A stretch of DNA of 64,000 bases, from NCBI RefSeq assembly GCF_040939305.1, contig NZ_CP162511.1, positions 1,364,001 through 1,428,000 on the forward strand, read 5' to 3'. The notes beneath the pieces are model-generated. The model did not search any database and had not been told where the DNA came from. It saw only the letters and a list, made by a program, of their open reading frames with translations. The stretch comes from Herbiconiux sp. A18JL235 (GTDB lineage Bacteria; Actinomycetota; Actinomycetes; Actinomycetales; Microbacteriaceae). Positions 32,933-41,631 of the stretch are shown here, in pieces (positions within the stretch are counted from its first letter, which is position 1; each line of letters opens with the position of its first letter). The position numbers were made by a program, and so were the translations under genes.

Positions 32933-33895
32933 ATGAACATCGTCACCGGCGTAGGAGGCTACGTCTCCGCATCCGTCGCCGAACGGCTGCTCGAGGCGCA
33001 GGGCGCCGACCAGCTCGTGGTCACCAGCCGCGACCAGAAGACCCTCGAGGCCTGGCGTGGCCGCGGAGTCGACGCCCGGTACGCCGACTACAACGACAAG
33101 GCCTCGCTCCTCGAGGCCTTCCGCGGGGGCGACCGCCTGTTCCTCGTCTCGGCGATGGAGGCCGGGCCGAGCCGCCAGGGGCAGCACCGCAACGCCGTCG
33201 AGGCGGCGGCGGAAGCCGGGGTGCAGCACATCGTCTACACCTCCTTCATCGGCACCGAGCGCGACGAGGTGAACTCCGTCGAGGTCGCCGACCACAAGTT
33301 CACGGAGGCCCTCATCCGGGAGAGCGGACTCACCTGGAACGTGCTGCGCAACAACCAGTACGCGGATGCGATGGCCGAGAACCAGGCGGCGATCGCCATC
33401 ACCTCGGGGCAGAGCATCGGCAACACCGGCGACGGGCTCGTCGGCTTCGTCGCGCGCTCCGACGTGGCCGCGGTCGCCGCCGAGATCATGCTCGGCGCCG
33501 GAGAACCCGACACCGGCTACGACGTCACCGGGCCGGAGCTGCTGAGCTACCGACAGGTGGGCGAGATGATCGCCGAGCTGAGCGGTGCGCCCATCACGAT
33601 CGTCGACCTGAGCGACGACGAGATGTATGCGATGTGGGACGCCCTCGGCGTGCCGCGCGACGCCACAGGCGACTTCTCGAAGTCGCCCGTGCCGTGGGGG
33701 AGCGACGGGATGGTGACCTTCGGCCGGATGATCAGGGCGGGCCACCTGGCCAGGCTCACCGACGTGGTGGAGCGTTTCACGGGCCGTCAGCCGAGGGCGC
33801 TCCGCGACCTCATGCTCGAGCGCCGCGGCGGCTGGCCTCCCGCGCCCGCCGGCACGGCCAGCGAGGCCGACACCGAGGGAGCTGACGTCGCATGA
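32933..33895 (+). CDS. NAD(P)-binding NmrA/quinone-oxidoreductase-2-like SDR
   Basis: 320 residues from ATG 32933, with the RBS AAGGGG. The N-terminal Rossmann motif GVGGYVSASVAERL replaces the usual TGATG-x-G, with VVTSRD for cofactor discrimination. VYTSFIGTER and LIRESGLTWNVLRNNQYAD match NmrA/QOR2-type atypical SDRs. The C-terminal half covers GPELLSYRQVGEMIAELSG. Members bind NAD(P)H and act as quinone reductases, redox sensors or epimerase-like enzymes. The ATG of the next gene (33892) overlaps its stop codon. Confidence 0.85.
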   Translation: MNIVTGVGGYVSASVAERLLEAQGADQLVVTSRDQKTLEAWRGRGVDARYADYNDKASLLEAFRGGDRLFLVSAMEAGPSRQGQHRNAVEAAAEAGVQHIVYTSFIGTERDEVNSVEVADHKFTEALIRESGLTWNVLRNNQYADAMAENQAAIAITSGQSIGNTGDGLVGFVARSDVAAVAAEIMLGAGEPDTGYDVTGPELLSYRQVGEMIAELSGAPITIVDLSDDEMYAMWDALGVPRDATGDFSKSPVPWGSDGMVTFGRMIRAGHLARLTDVVERFTGRQPRALRDLMLERRGGWPPAPAGTASEADTEGADVA

Positions 33896-34707
33896 GCGAC
33901 CAGTACGAGTTCACCATCGTCAAGTACGGCACCCGCCACGGGCACCGGGCCGAGGTCTACCTCAACTACCACGTGCACGGGCAGCCCGACGGGCCGATCG
34001 ACATGGACTACTTCGTCTGGGTCGCCCGCAACGCCGAGCGCACCATCCTCTTCGACACCGGCTTCTCGGTGCAGGGCGGGGCGAACCGCAACCGCACCTT
34101 CGTCGCCGAGATCCCCGACATCTACGCGGCGCTCGGGATCGACATGGACGCCGAGCAGACCCTCGTCGTCACCCATGCGCACTACGACCACATCGGCAAC
34201 CTCGCCGCCTTCCCGAAGGCGCGCATCGTCATCGCCCAGGCCGAGCTCGACTTCTGGCTCTCCTCGATGGGCGAGCGCTCCCAGTTCGCCTGGTCGACCG
34301 AGCCCGAGGAGATCGACGCGTTGCGCACGGCCGTCGAGGAGGGTCGCGTGACGACCTTCACCGACTCGATCGAGGTGGCGCCCGGCATCGAGCTCATCCA
34401 GGTGGGCGGCCACACCCCCGGCCAGGCGATCGCGCGCATCCGCACAGCCGACGGCGATGTGCTGCTCGCCTCCGACGCCGTGCACTATTACGAGGAGTAC
34501 GACGACGACATGCCGTTCGCCTTCGTCGCCGACCTGCCGGGTATGTACGCCGGGTTCGACCGCATCCGCGAGCTGCTCGACGGCGGCGTGAGTCACCTCG
34601 TGTGCGGCCACGACCCCTCCACCCTCGATCGTTTCACCGCCGTCACCGCCGGCCCGCTCGCCGGCATCGCCGCCACCATCGGCACCCCACGAAAGGACCC
34701 CGCCTGA
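33892..34707 (+). CDS. Metallo-beta-lactamase-fold hydrolase, N-acyl homoserine lactonase-like
   Basis: 271 residues. The dinuclear metal motif is HAHYDHIG near residue 98 (HxHxDH), with VGGHTPGQ near 181, an Asp in LLASDAVHYY near 200 and a late His in LVCGHDP near 242. This layout is that of AHL lactonase-like proteins (AttM/AiiA branch). Placed between dehydrogenases it more plausibly opens a lactone formed in the pathway than quenches quorum signals; this is inference. The ATG overlaps the previous stop codon by four bases. Confidence 0.88.
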   Translation: MSDQYEFTIVKYGTRHGHRAEVYLNYHVHGQPDGPIDMDYFVWVARNAERTILFDTGFSVQGGANRNRTFVAEIPDIYAALGIDMDAEQTLVVTHAHYDHIGNLAAFPKARIVIAQAELDFWLSSMGERSQFAWSTEPEEIDALRTAVEEGRVTTFTDSIEVAPGIELIQVGGHTPGQAIARIRTADGDVLLASDAVHYYEEYDDDMPFAFVADLPGMYAGFDRIRELLDGGVSHLVCGHDPSTLDRFTAVTAGPLAGIAATIGTPRKDPA

Positions 34708-34708
34708 G

Positions 34709-35686
34709 ATGACCGATCCCACAGCGACCGATCGGCCGGCGACGACCGACCGCATCGGCTTCATCGGCCTCGGCAACATGGGCGGCCGCATGACCCGCCG
34801 CATCGTCGACGGCGGGGTGCCCGTGCGGGGCTTCGACATGCAGCGCGCCGCAGTCGAGGCGGCGGGCGCGACGCCGCTCGAATCGGCGGTCGCGGTCGCC
34901 GAGCAGAGCGACGTGGTGTTCCTGTCCCTTCCCGACAGCAAGGTGGTCGAGCGGGTGCTGCTCGCCGACACGGCCTTCATCCCCGCGCTCCATGAGAACG
35001 CGGTGGTCGTCGATCTCAGCACGGCGTCGCCGTCGTCGACCCAGCGCATCCACGAGAAGCTCGCGGCGCGCGGCGTGCACTACCTCGACGCGGGCATCTC
35101 CGGCGGCGCGGCGGCAGCCGAGAAGGGCGCTCTCACCCTCATGGTGGGCGGCGACGCCACGGCCCTCGACCGGGTGCGGCCCGTGCTCGCCCACTTCGCC
35201 ACGAACGTCTTCCTCATGGGCGGCTCGGGCGCCGGGCACTCGACGAAGCTGCTCAACAACTTCCTGAACGCCATCAGCCTCTCGGCCACCGCCGAGGTGA
35301 TGGTGGCGGCGAAGAAGGCGGGGCTCGACCTGGCGACGGTGCTCGACGTGCTGAACGCCAGCTCCGGCGTCAACTTCGCCACCCTCAACCGCTTTCCGAA
35401 GATCATCACGGGCGACTACCTCAAGGGCGGCCTCACCAACGCGCTCATGATGAAGGACGTGGTGCTCTACGTCGACCACCTGCACGAGCTCGGGGTCGCC
35501 TCGCTCAACGCGCCGGGCCCGATGGCGAGCTTCGGCCTCGCCCAATCACTCGGCTACGCCGACCAGATCAGCAACACCGTCGTCGACGCGATCGGAGACG
35601 TCTCGGGCCATGTGCGCCTGCACGAACCCGAGACCCCCGATTCGCCCGCAGCCGGCACGGCACGACCCACCGACACGAAGGACTGA
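34709..35686 (+). CDS. NAD(P)-dependent dehydrogenase, 3-hydroxyisobutyrate dehydrogenase family (copy 1)
   Basis: 325 residues. The N-terminal Rossmann motif is IGFIGLGNMGGRM (residues 11-23), with the substrate loop DAGISGGAAAAEKGALTLMVGG near 130 and the catalytic Lys in GAGHSTKLLNNFLNA near 180. The C-terminal helical domain completes the beta-hydroxyacid dehydrogenase fold. A 15-residue N-terminal extension and a Pro/Glu-rich tail are unusual. It follows the MBL lactonase-like gene after one base, suggesting that it oxidises or reduces the hydroxyacid released by lactone opening. Confidence 0.9.
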   Translation: MTDPTATDRPATTDRIGFIGLGNMGGRMTRRIVDGGVPVRGFDMQRAAVEAAGATPLESAVAVAEQSDVVFLSLPDSKVVERVLLADTAFIPALHENAVVVDLSTASPSSTQRIHEKLAARGVHYLDAGISGGAAAAEKGALTLMVGGDATALDRVRPVLAHFATNVFLMGGSGAGHSTKLLNNFLNAISLSATAEVMVAAKKAGLDLATVLDVLNASSGVNFATLNRFPKIITGDYLKGGLTNALMMKDVVLYVDHLHELGVASLNAPGPMASFGLAQSLGYADQISNTVVDAIGDVSGHVRLHEPETPDSPAAGTARPTDTKD

Positions 35687-35690
35687 AGCC

Positions 35691-36098
35691 ATGACCAACC
35701 ACGACGCGACCAGGGGCGAGACCTACGAGGCCGGCCTCCAGGTGCGCCGCGAGGTGCTCGGTGCCGAGCACGTCGAGCGCTCGCTCGGCGCGGTGACCGA
35801 GTTCTCTCGCCCCATCCAGGAGCTCGTCACCGAGTACTGCTGGGGAGCGGTCTGGACGAGCGACGGGCTCGATCGTCGCACCAGGAGCCTGCTCAACCTC
35901 GTCATGCTCACGGCGTTGAACCGGCCGCACGAGCTCGGCGTGCACGTGCGCGGCGCGATCCGCAACGGGGTCACCGTGGAGGAGATCCAGGAGGCGCTCC
36001 TGCAGACCGCGGTCTACGTAGGGGTGCCCGCCGCGCTCGAGTCGTTCCGTGTCGCCGAGTCGAAGCTCACCGAGATGAAGACGGCCGGCGAGCTGTGA
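35691..36098 (+). CDS. Carboxymuconolactone decarboxylase family protein (single domain)
   Basis: 135 residues starting at ATG 35691, four bases after the upstream stop. It matches PcaC-like proteins (gamma-carboxymuconolactone decarboxylase): RREVLGAEHVERSLGAVTEFSRPIQELVTEYCWGAVWTSDGL, RSLLNLVMLTALNRPHELGVHVRGAIRNGVTVEEIQEALLQTAVYVGVPAA and ESFRVAE. The GVH histidine is present and there is no CxxC, so it is not an AhpD-type peroxidase. No beta-ketoadipate pathway partners are in the window, so the substrate is probably a related lactone or beta-keto acid. Confidence 0.88.
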   Translation: MTNHDATRGETYEAGLQVRREVLGAEHVERSLGAVTEFSRPIQELVTEYCWGAVWTSDGLDRRTRSLLNLVMLTALNRPHELGVHVRGAIRNGVTVEEIQEALLQTAVYVGVPAALESFRVAESKLTEMKTAGEL

Positions 36099-37006
36099 GC
36101 GACGTGACCCGCCCCGTCGTGGCGTTCATCGGCCTCGGCAACATGGGCAGCCCCATGGCCGAACGCCTCGTGACGGCGGGCTACCACGTGATCGGCAGCG
36201 ACGTCGCCGAGGCCGCGCGCGAACGCCTCGTCGCCGCGGGCGGCGAGAGCGCCGAGAGCGCAGCGGATGCGGTCTCCCGCGCCGACCTCGTCATCCTCAT
36301 GCTCCCCAACTCGGCGATCGTCGAGGCCGTCGTGACAGGTGGCGACTCCGAGGGCGGTGGCGTGCTGGCGGTGGCCCGCCCCGGAACCCTGTTCGTCGAC
36401 ATGAGCTCCTCCGAGCCGCTGCGCACGCGCGCGCTCGCCGAGACGGTCGCCGCGGGCGGCGCGCGTCTCATCGACGCGCCCGTGAGCGGTGGCGTGAAAG
36501 GTGCCGTCGCCGGCACCCTCACCATCATGGTGGGAGGTGCCGAGGCCGACCTCGCCGACGCCCAGGGTGTGCTCGAGGTGCTCGGCAAGCCCGCCCTCGT
36601 CGGCCCGGTGGGCGCGGGTCACGCGCTGAAGGCGATCAACAATCTGATGTCGGCAGCCCACCTCTGGGTGACCAGCGAGGCCATGCTCACCGGCATCGCC
36701 TTCGGGCTCGACCCGAACGTCATGCTCGACGCCATCAACACCTCGAGCGGGCGGAGCGGGTCGACCCAGCTGAAGTGGCCGAACTTCATCGTGGGGGAGA
36801 CCTACGACTCGGGCTTCGGCCTCGCCCTCATGCTGAAGGACATGCGCATCGCCACCGGTCTCGCCGAGAGCCTCGGTGTGCCGCACACGTTGAGCGACCG
36901 GGCCGTCGAGCATTGGACGACCGCCGACGCCGAGCTCGGCGTCGGCGCCGACCACACCGAGGTGGCCCGATGGCTGCGGCAGCAGGAGAAGGAGAACAAG
37001 TCATGA
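36095..37006 (+). CDS. NAD(P)-dependent dehydrogenase, 3-hydroxyisobutyrate dehydrogenase family (copy 2)
   Basis: 303 residues from a GTG overlapping the upstream TGA. Motifs are FIGLGNMGSPMAERL (residues 9-23), DAPVSGGVKGAVAGTLTIMVGG near 127 and the catalytic Lys in GAGHALKAINNLMSAA near 175. It is related to the protein at 34709 but distinct enough to act on another hydroxyacid or aldehyde. Its stop overlaps the ATG of the next gene. Confidence 0.9.
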   Translation: MSDVTRPVVAFIGLGNMGSPMAERLVTAGYHVIGSDVAEAARERLVAAGGESAESAADAVSRADLVILMLPNSAIVEAVVTGGDSEGGGVLAVARPGTLFVDMSSSEPLRTRALAETVAAGGARLIDAPVSGGVKGAVAGTLTIMVGGAEADLADAQGVLEVLGKPALVGPVGAGHALKAINNLMSAAHLWVTSEAMLTGIAFGLDPNVMLDAINTSSGRSGSTQLKWPNFIVGETYDSGFGLALMLKDMRIATGLAESLGVPHTLSDRAVEHWTTADAELGVGADHTEVARWLRQQEKENKS

Positions 37007-37767
37007 CCGCCGAGTCCGCCGACGCCCGCAAGGCCGAGATCCGCCACGAGTACGAGGCCGCCCACGGCGAGTGGGACGGCGGAACGCAGGCCGTGCTCGA
37101 CCTCGACCCCGAGTTCCTCGCCGCGTACTCGAAGCTCGCCGCCGTTCCCGACCGGGTGGGCGCCCTGCCCGAGAAGGTGCGCCACTTCGTGCGCCTCGCC
37201 GTCGCCGCGAACTCGACCCACCTCTATCTGCCGCCGGTGCGCGGCCACATCCGTCGCGCCCTCCAGGCGGGTGCAACACCGGCCGAGGTGATGGAGGTGC
37301 TCGAGTGCTGCGCCACCCTCGGCATCCACTCGATGAACATCGGCGTGCCCATCCTCGTCGACGTGCTCGAGCAGGAGGGCATCCGCACGGGTGCCGCCGA
37401 GCTCGACGAGTACCAGGAGCGCCTCAAGGCCGAGTTCACCGAGAAGCGCGGCTACTGGCACAGCTTCTGGAACGAGATCCTCGAGCTCGCCCCCGAGTTC
37501 TTCGACGCCTACACCGAGTTCAGCTCGGTGCCCTGGGTCTCCGGGCCCCTGGAGCCGAAGGTGAAGGAGTTCATGTACATCGCCTTCGACACCGCGGCCA
37601 CCCACCTCTACACCTCGGGCCTGCGTCTCCACATCGAGAACGCGGTGCGGTACGGCGCGACCGCCGCCGAGATCGTCGAGGTGATGGAGATCGCCGCCAC
37701 CCTCGGCATCCACGGCGTGTTCGAGGCAGCCCCGGTGCTCGTCGAGGAAGCCAGGAAGCTGTCATGA
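37003..37767 (+). CDS. Carboxymuconolactone decarboxylase-like protein, two tandem domains
   Basis: 254 residues with an internal duplication. Residues 25-125 contain NSTHLYLPPVRGHIRRALQAGATPAEVMEVLECCATLG and residues 150-250 repeat the pattern as AATHLYTSGLRLHIENAVRYGATAAEIVEVMEIAATLG. Each half has the THLY and H-I signature of the AhpD/CMD fold and neither has CxxC. This paired form suggests an enzyme rather than a redox protein; the reaction is unknown. It is translationally coupled on both sides (ATGA overlaps with 36095 and 37764). Confidence 0.85.
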   Translation: MTAESADARKAEIRHEYEAAHGEWDGGTQAVLDLDPEFLAAYSKLAAVPDRVGALPEKVRHFVRLAVAANSTHLYLPPVRGHIRRALQAGATPAEVMEVLECCATLGIHSMNIGVPILVDVLEQEGIRTGAAELDEYQERLKAEFTEKRGYWHSFWNEILELAPEFFDAYTEFSSVPWVSGPLEPKVKEFMYIAFDTAATHLYTSGLRLHIENAVRYGATAAEIVEVMEIAATLGIHGVFEAAPVLVEEARKLS

Positions 37768-39338
37768 CCCGGCCGGCCCCGGATGCCTCGCCCTACGAGC
37801 TGAGCGCTGACGCCGAGCAGCGCTTCCGCGAGCTGCTCGGCGACGACGCCGTGGTCACCGACCGGGCGGGCCGCGACGACTACGCCGACCCCTATTGGAT
37901 CAAGGGAGACCGCAGCTACGACTCCTCCGCCGTGCTCTACCCCTCGAGCACCGAGGGGGTGCAGGCCGTCGTGCGCCTCGCCGACGAGCTCGAGGTGCCG
38001 CTCTGGGTCTCGTCGCAGGGCCGCAACAACGGCTACGGCGGGCCCTCGCCGAGGGTCGCCGGCTCGGTGCTGGTGAGCCTGCGCCGCATGAACCGGGTGC
38101 TCGAGATCAACCCGACCCTCGCCTACGCCGTGGTGGAGCCGGGCGTGAGCTGGATGGAGCTGCACGCCGCCATCGCCGAGGCCGGCCACAACGACCTGCT
38201 CGTCTCGGTGCCCGACCTCGGCTGGGGATCGGTGGTCGGCAACTCGCTCGACAGCGGGGTCACCTACCTTCCGCTCGGCGTCGACTTCCAGGCCCCGACC
38301 GGCATGGAGGTGGTGCTCGCCGACGGGTCGCTGCTGCGCACCGGGATGGGCGCCCTGCCGAACTCGAAGGCGTGGCACACCTACAAGCGCGGGCTCGGCC
38401 CCGTGCTCGACCCGCTGTTCGTGCAGTCGAACTTCGGTATCGTCACGAAGATGGGCTACTGGCTCATGCGCAAGCCCGACGCCTACGCCCCGCTCTTCCT
38501 CACGGTGCCGCGCACCCACCAGCTCGAGCAGGCCATCGACATCCTGCGCGAGCTCCGGCTCTCCGGTCTCATCCGCGGCGTGCCGGTGATGCAGAACACG
38601 CTCACCCTCGCCTCCCACTTCCCCGAGCTCCTCGGCCCCATGCAGGCCGAGGGCACCCTCGGCGAGGAGCAGCTCGACGCCCTCGCCGACGCCTCAGGGG
38701 TGGGTCGGTGGGGGATGCGCACCGCGGTCTGGGGAGACGAGGTGGTCGTCGCCCGCCAGGTCGAGCGCATCACCGAGGCGTGGTCGGCGATCGACGGCGC
38801 TCGGGTCGACCACCACCGCACCTTCCTCCGCGACGAGTGGGACCAGATCGTCGACTTCGCCGACAAGGTGCAGGCGGGCATCCCGAACCTCGACATGCTC
38901 GAGTCGATGCCCCCCGGCTTCGGCCACGTCGGCTTCTCGCCGGCGGTGCCGCTCGTCGGCAGCGAGATGGTGAAGGTGGTCGAGCTGATGGAATCGACCG
39001 TGAAGCGCGAGACCACGGCGAGCTTCCTCGTCGGCATCTGCGTCGCCAACGAGCGCACCGCCGTCGTGGTGGGCGGCTTCGGCTTCGACACCGCGAACGA
39101 CGCCGACGTGCGCGACGCCTACCGCACCGTGAAGACCATGATCCGCGAGGTCGGCGAGCTCGGCTACGGCGAGTACCGCGCCCACCTCGATTTCATGGAC
39201 GAGGCGGCCGCCGAGTACTCCTTCGGCGACCACGCCTACCTCCGCTTCGTCGAGCGCATCAAAGACGCCGTCGACCCGAAGGGCATCCTCTCGCCCGGCA
39301 AGCAGGGCATCTGGCCCGCGAACCGCCGCACCACCTGA
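37764..39338 (+). CDS. VAO/4-cresol dehydrogenase-type FAD oxidoreductase (copy 1)
   Basis: 524 residues. The PCMH-type FAD domain shows SSQGRNNGYGGPSPRV near residue 90, then VVEPGVSWMELH, VPDLGWGSVVGNSLDSGVTYLP and FQAPTGMEVVLADGSLLRTGMGA near 185. The cap domain contains PGFGHVGFSPAVPLVG and the end is YLRFVERIKDAVDPKGILSPGKQGIW. This is the vanillyl-alcohol oxidase/eugenol oxidase/4-cresol dehydrogenase family, which removes hydride from para-substituted phenols. No cytochrome subunit is encoded beside it, so an oxidase mode is plausible. A close paralog lies at 42802. Confidence 0.9.
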   Translation: MTRPAPDASPYELSADAEQRFRELLGDDAVVTDRAGRDDYADPYWIKGDRSYDSSAVLYPSSTEGVQAVVRLADELEVPLWVSSQGRNNGYGGPSPRVAGSVLVSLRRMNRVLEINPTLAYAVVEPGVSWMELHAAIAEAGHNDLLVSVPDLGWGSVVGNSLDSGVTYLPLGVDFQAPTGMEVVLADGSLLRTGMGALPNSKAWHTYKRGLGPVLDPLFVQSNFGIVTKMGYWLMRKPDAYAPLFLTVPRTHQLEQAIDILRELRLSGLIRGVPVMQNTLTLASHFPELLGPMQAEGTLGEEQLDALADASGVGRWGMRTAVWGDEVVVARQVERITEAWSAIDGARVDHHRTFLRDEWDQIVDFADKVQAGIPNLDMLESMPPGFGHVGFSPAVPLVGSEMVKVVELMESTVKRETTASFLVGICVANERTAVVVGGFGFDTANDADVRDAYRTVKTMIREVGELGYGEYRAHLDFMDEAAAEYSFGDHAYLRFVERIKDAVDPKGILSPGKQGIWPANRRTT

Positions 39339-39376
39339 TCTGCACCATCCACCCACCCCGCAGTAGAGGAGCAACG

Positions 39377-40762
39377 ATGCCCCACCAGATCACCGAGGCC
39401 GATCTCGCCGCCTTCCGCTCCGAGCTCGCCGGGCCGCTGCTCGAGCGCGGCGACGACGGCTACCAGGCCGAGATCGACGGCTTCAACTCGCTCTCGCCGA
39501 TGGCACCCGACCTCGTCGTCGGCGCCACCGGCGAGGCAGACGTCCAGGCCGCGGTGCGCTTCGCCGCCGCCCACGACCTCGAGGTCGTGGTGCAGGCCAC
39601 CGGCCACGGCTCGTACCGCGGGGTCGATCACGGCCTCCTCATCCGCACCCACCGGCTCGACTCCGTCACCGTCGATGCGGAGGCGGGCACCTACACGATC
39701 GGTGCCGGGACGCGCTGGATGGGCATCCTCCCGCAGCTCGCCGAGCACGGGCTCGCCGCCGTGACAGGCTCCTCGCCGAGCGTCGGCGCCGTCGGGCTCA
39801 CCCTCGGCGGGGGCGTCGGCCCCCTCAGCCGCACGCTCGGCTGGGCGGCCGACCGTGCGGTCTCCTACCGGGTGGTGATCGGCGACGGCTCTGTGGTGGA
39901 GGTCGACGCCGATCACCACCCCGACCTGTTCTGGGCGCTGAAGGGCGGCAAGGTCGGGCTCGGCGTCGTCACAGAGATGACGCTCGAGGCCGTGGCGCTG
40001 CCGCAGATCTTCGGCGGCGGCCTGTTCTTCGCGCAGGAGCACATCGACCAGGTGCACCACGCCTGGCTCGACTGGGCGGCGACGCTTCCCGAAGCGGCCA
40101 ACACCTCGATCGCCATCCTCCGTCTTCCTCCCGAGGGTGTCCCCGAGCCGCTGGCCGGGCGCACCCTCGCCCACGTGCGCTTCGCCTACGTGGAGGAGGG
40201 AGCGGATGCGGCCCGGCTCGAGTCGCGCGGGGCCGAACTGCTCGCGCCGCTTCTCGAGGCGGCCCCCGTCTACCTCGACTTCTGCGGCCTCCTCCCGACC
40301 TCCGAGGTCGGCACCATCCACGCCGAGCCGTTCGGCCCGCTGCCCATCTGGGAGCGCGGCGAGTTCCTCGACGAGATCGACCACGACTACGTGCAGGCCG
40401 TGCTCGACCAGGCCGGCGGCTCGGTCGAGTCGCCCTTCGCCACCGTCGAGACCCGCCTGCTCGGTGGAGCCATCGCGCGCGACGCCGCCCTCCCGAACGC
40501 CATCGGCGGCCGCGGCGCGAAGTACTCGCTGCTCGTCATCGCCGCGGTCATCCCCGGGCTGAACGACGAGGCGCTGCCGGTGGCGGGGCCCGCTCTGTTC
40601 GACGCCGTCGCCGACTACTCGCACGACGAGATCAACTACAACTGGGCCGGCCATCCGACGCCCGCCGCCTTCAGGCGCCTGTGGCCCGCCGAGACGGCGG
40701 CGAAGCTCGCCGAGGTGCGGAAGCGGTACGACCCGGCCGGCACCTTCGCCTACGGCCACTGA
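39377..40762 (+). CDS. Berberine bridge enzyme-like FAD-binding oxidoreductase
   Basis: 461 residues. FAD-binding motifs are VVQATGHGSYRG near residue 70 (the His position normally carrying 8-alpha-histidyl FAD) and GSSPSVGAVGLTLGGGVGPLSRTLG near 135. The second covalent anchor of bicovalent BBE enzymes, a Cys in the C-P-x-V-G segment, is Ser here, so the flavin can be at most mono-covalent. It ends with KRYDPAGTFAYGH, typical of BBE C-termini. The RBS is TAGAGGAG. Such enzymes oxidise sugars, alcohols or heterocycles with O2. Confidence 0.9.
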   Translation: MPHQITEADLAAFRSELAGPLLERGDDGYQAEIDGFNSLSPMAPDLVVGATGEADVQAAVRFAAAHDLEVVVQATGHGSYRGVDHGLLIRTHRLDSVTVDAEAGTYTIGAGTRWMGILPQLAEHGLAAVTGSSPSVGAVGLTLGGGVGPLSRTLGWAADRAVSYRVVIGDGSVVEVDADHHPDLFWALKGGKVGLGVVTEMTLEAVALPQIFGGGLFFAQEHIDQVHHAWLDWAATLPEAANTSIAILRLPPEGVPEPLAGRTLAHVRFAYVEEGADAARLESRGAELLAPLLEAAPVYLDFCGLLPTSEVGTIHAEPFGPLPIWERGEFLDEIDHDYVQAVLDQAGGSVESPFATVETRLLGGAIARDAALPNAIGGRGAKYSLLVIAAVIPGLNDEALPVAGPALFDAVADYSHDEINYNWAGHPTPAAFRRLWPAETAAKLAEVRKRYDPAGTFAYGH

Positions 40763-40800
40763 CCGCCCTTACAGAGCCCCCATATAAGAGGAACGAGACC

Positions 40801-41631
40801 ATGACCAGCATCGAAGGGCGCGTCGCCGTCGTCACCGGGGGAGCCTCCGGAATCGGCCGCGGCATCGCCGAGCAGCTCATCGCCGAAGGTGCGACGGTGG
40901 TGATCGCCGACGTGCAGCAGGATGCGCTCGAGGCGACAGCCGCCGAGATCGGCGCCGTGGGCATCCGGGTCGACGTCACCGACCCCGAGAGCGTCGAGTC
41001 GCTCGCGGCCGAGGTGATGGAGCGTTTCGGCTCGGTGGGCATCCTGGTGAACAACGCCGGGGTGGGGCCGCTCGCCCGCATCGCCGACCTCAAGCTCGCC
41101 GACTGGAAATGGCTCATCGACGTGAACCTGTGGGGGGTCATCCACGGGGTCACGACGTTCCTTCCGCTGCTGCAGGCGAACCCCGACGGCGGCCACATCG
41201 TCAACACGGGGTCGATGGCCTCGTTCGCGCCGATGGCGGGCGGCGGTGCCTACGCCGTGACCAAGTACGGCGTCGCCGCGCTCACCGAGGCCCTCGCGCT
41301 CGAGCTCGCCGAAGACGGGTCTCCGGTGCACGCCACCCTGCTCGCTCCGGGCACCGTGCGCACGAACATCAAGACCAGCACCCGCAACCGGCCCGCCGGT
41401 GCCGAGGGCGCGCTCGAAGACGTCGACATCTCAGAGGGCGTCGCCTCCGAACTCCGCTGGATCGACCCCATCGAGGCCGGCCGCATCGTCACCCGCGCCA
41501 TCCGCAACGACGACCTCTACGCGCTCACCCACCCCGACTGGTGGGGCATCGTCGAGGCGCGGCAGACCGCCATCCGCGAGGCCTTCGAGAAGTACCCCGC
41601 CGTGGTGGACTCCGCCGGGAGCGAGTCGTGA
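40801..41631 (+). CDS. SDR family oxidoreductase
   Basis: 276 residues. TGGASGIGRG (residues 12-21), an Asp-type beta-2 end (IADVQQD) for NAD(H), NNAGVGP, Ser in VNTGSMASF and YAVTK near residue 158 are all present. The C-terminus has LLAPGTVRTNI. It is a classical SDR of the type that oxidises secondary alcohols to ketones. Its stop overlaps the GTG of the zinc alcohol dehydrogenase (GTGA). Confidence 0.92.
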   Translation: MTSIEGRVAVVTGGASGIGRGIAEQLIAEGATVVIADVQQDALEATAAEIGAVGIRVDVTDPESVESLAAEVMERFGSVGILVNNAGVGPLARIADLKLADWKWLIDVNLWGVIHGVTTFLPLLQANPDGGHIVNTGSMASFAPMAGGGAYAVTKYGVAALTEALALELAEDGSPVHATLLAPGTVRTNIKTSTRNRPAGAEGALEDVDISEGVASELRWIDPIEAGRIVTRAIRNDDLYALTHPDWWGIVEARQTAIREAFEKYPAVVDSAGSES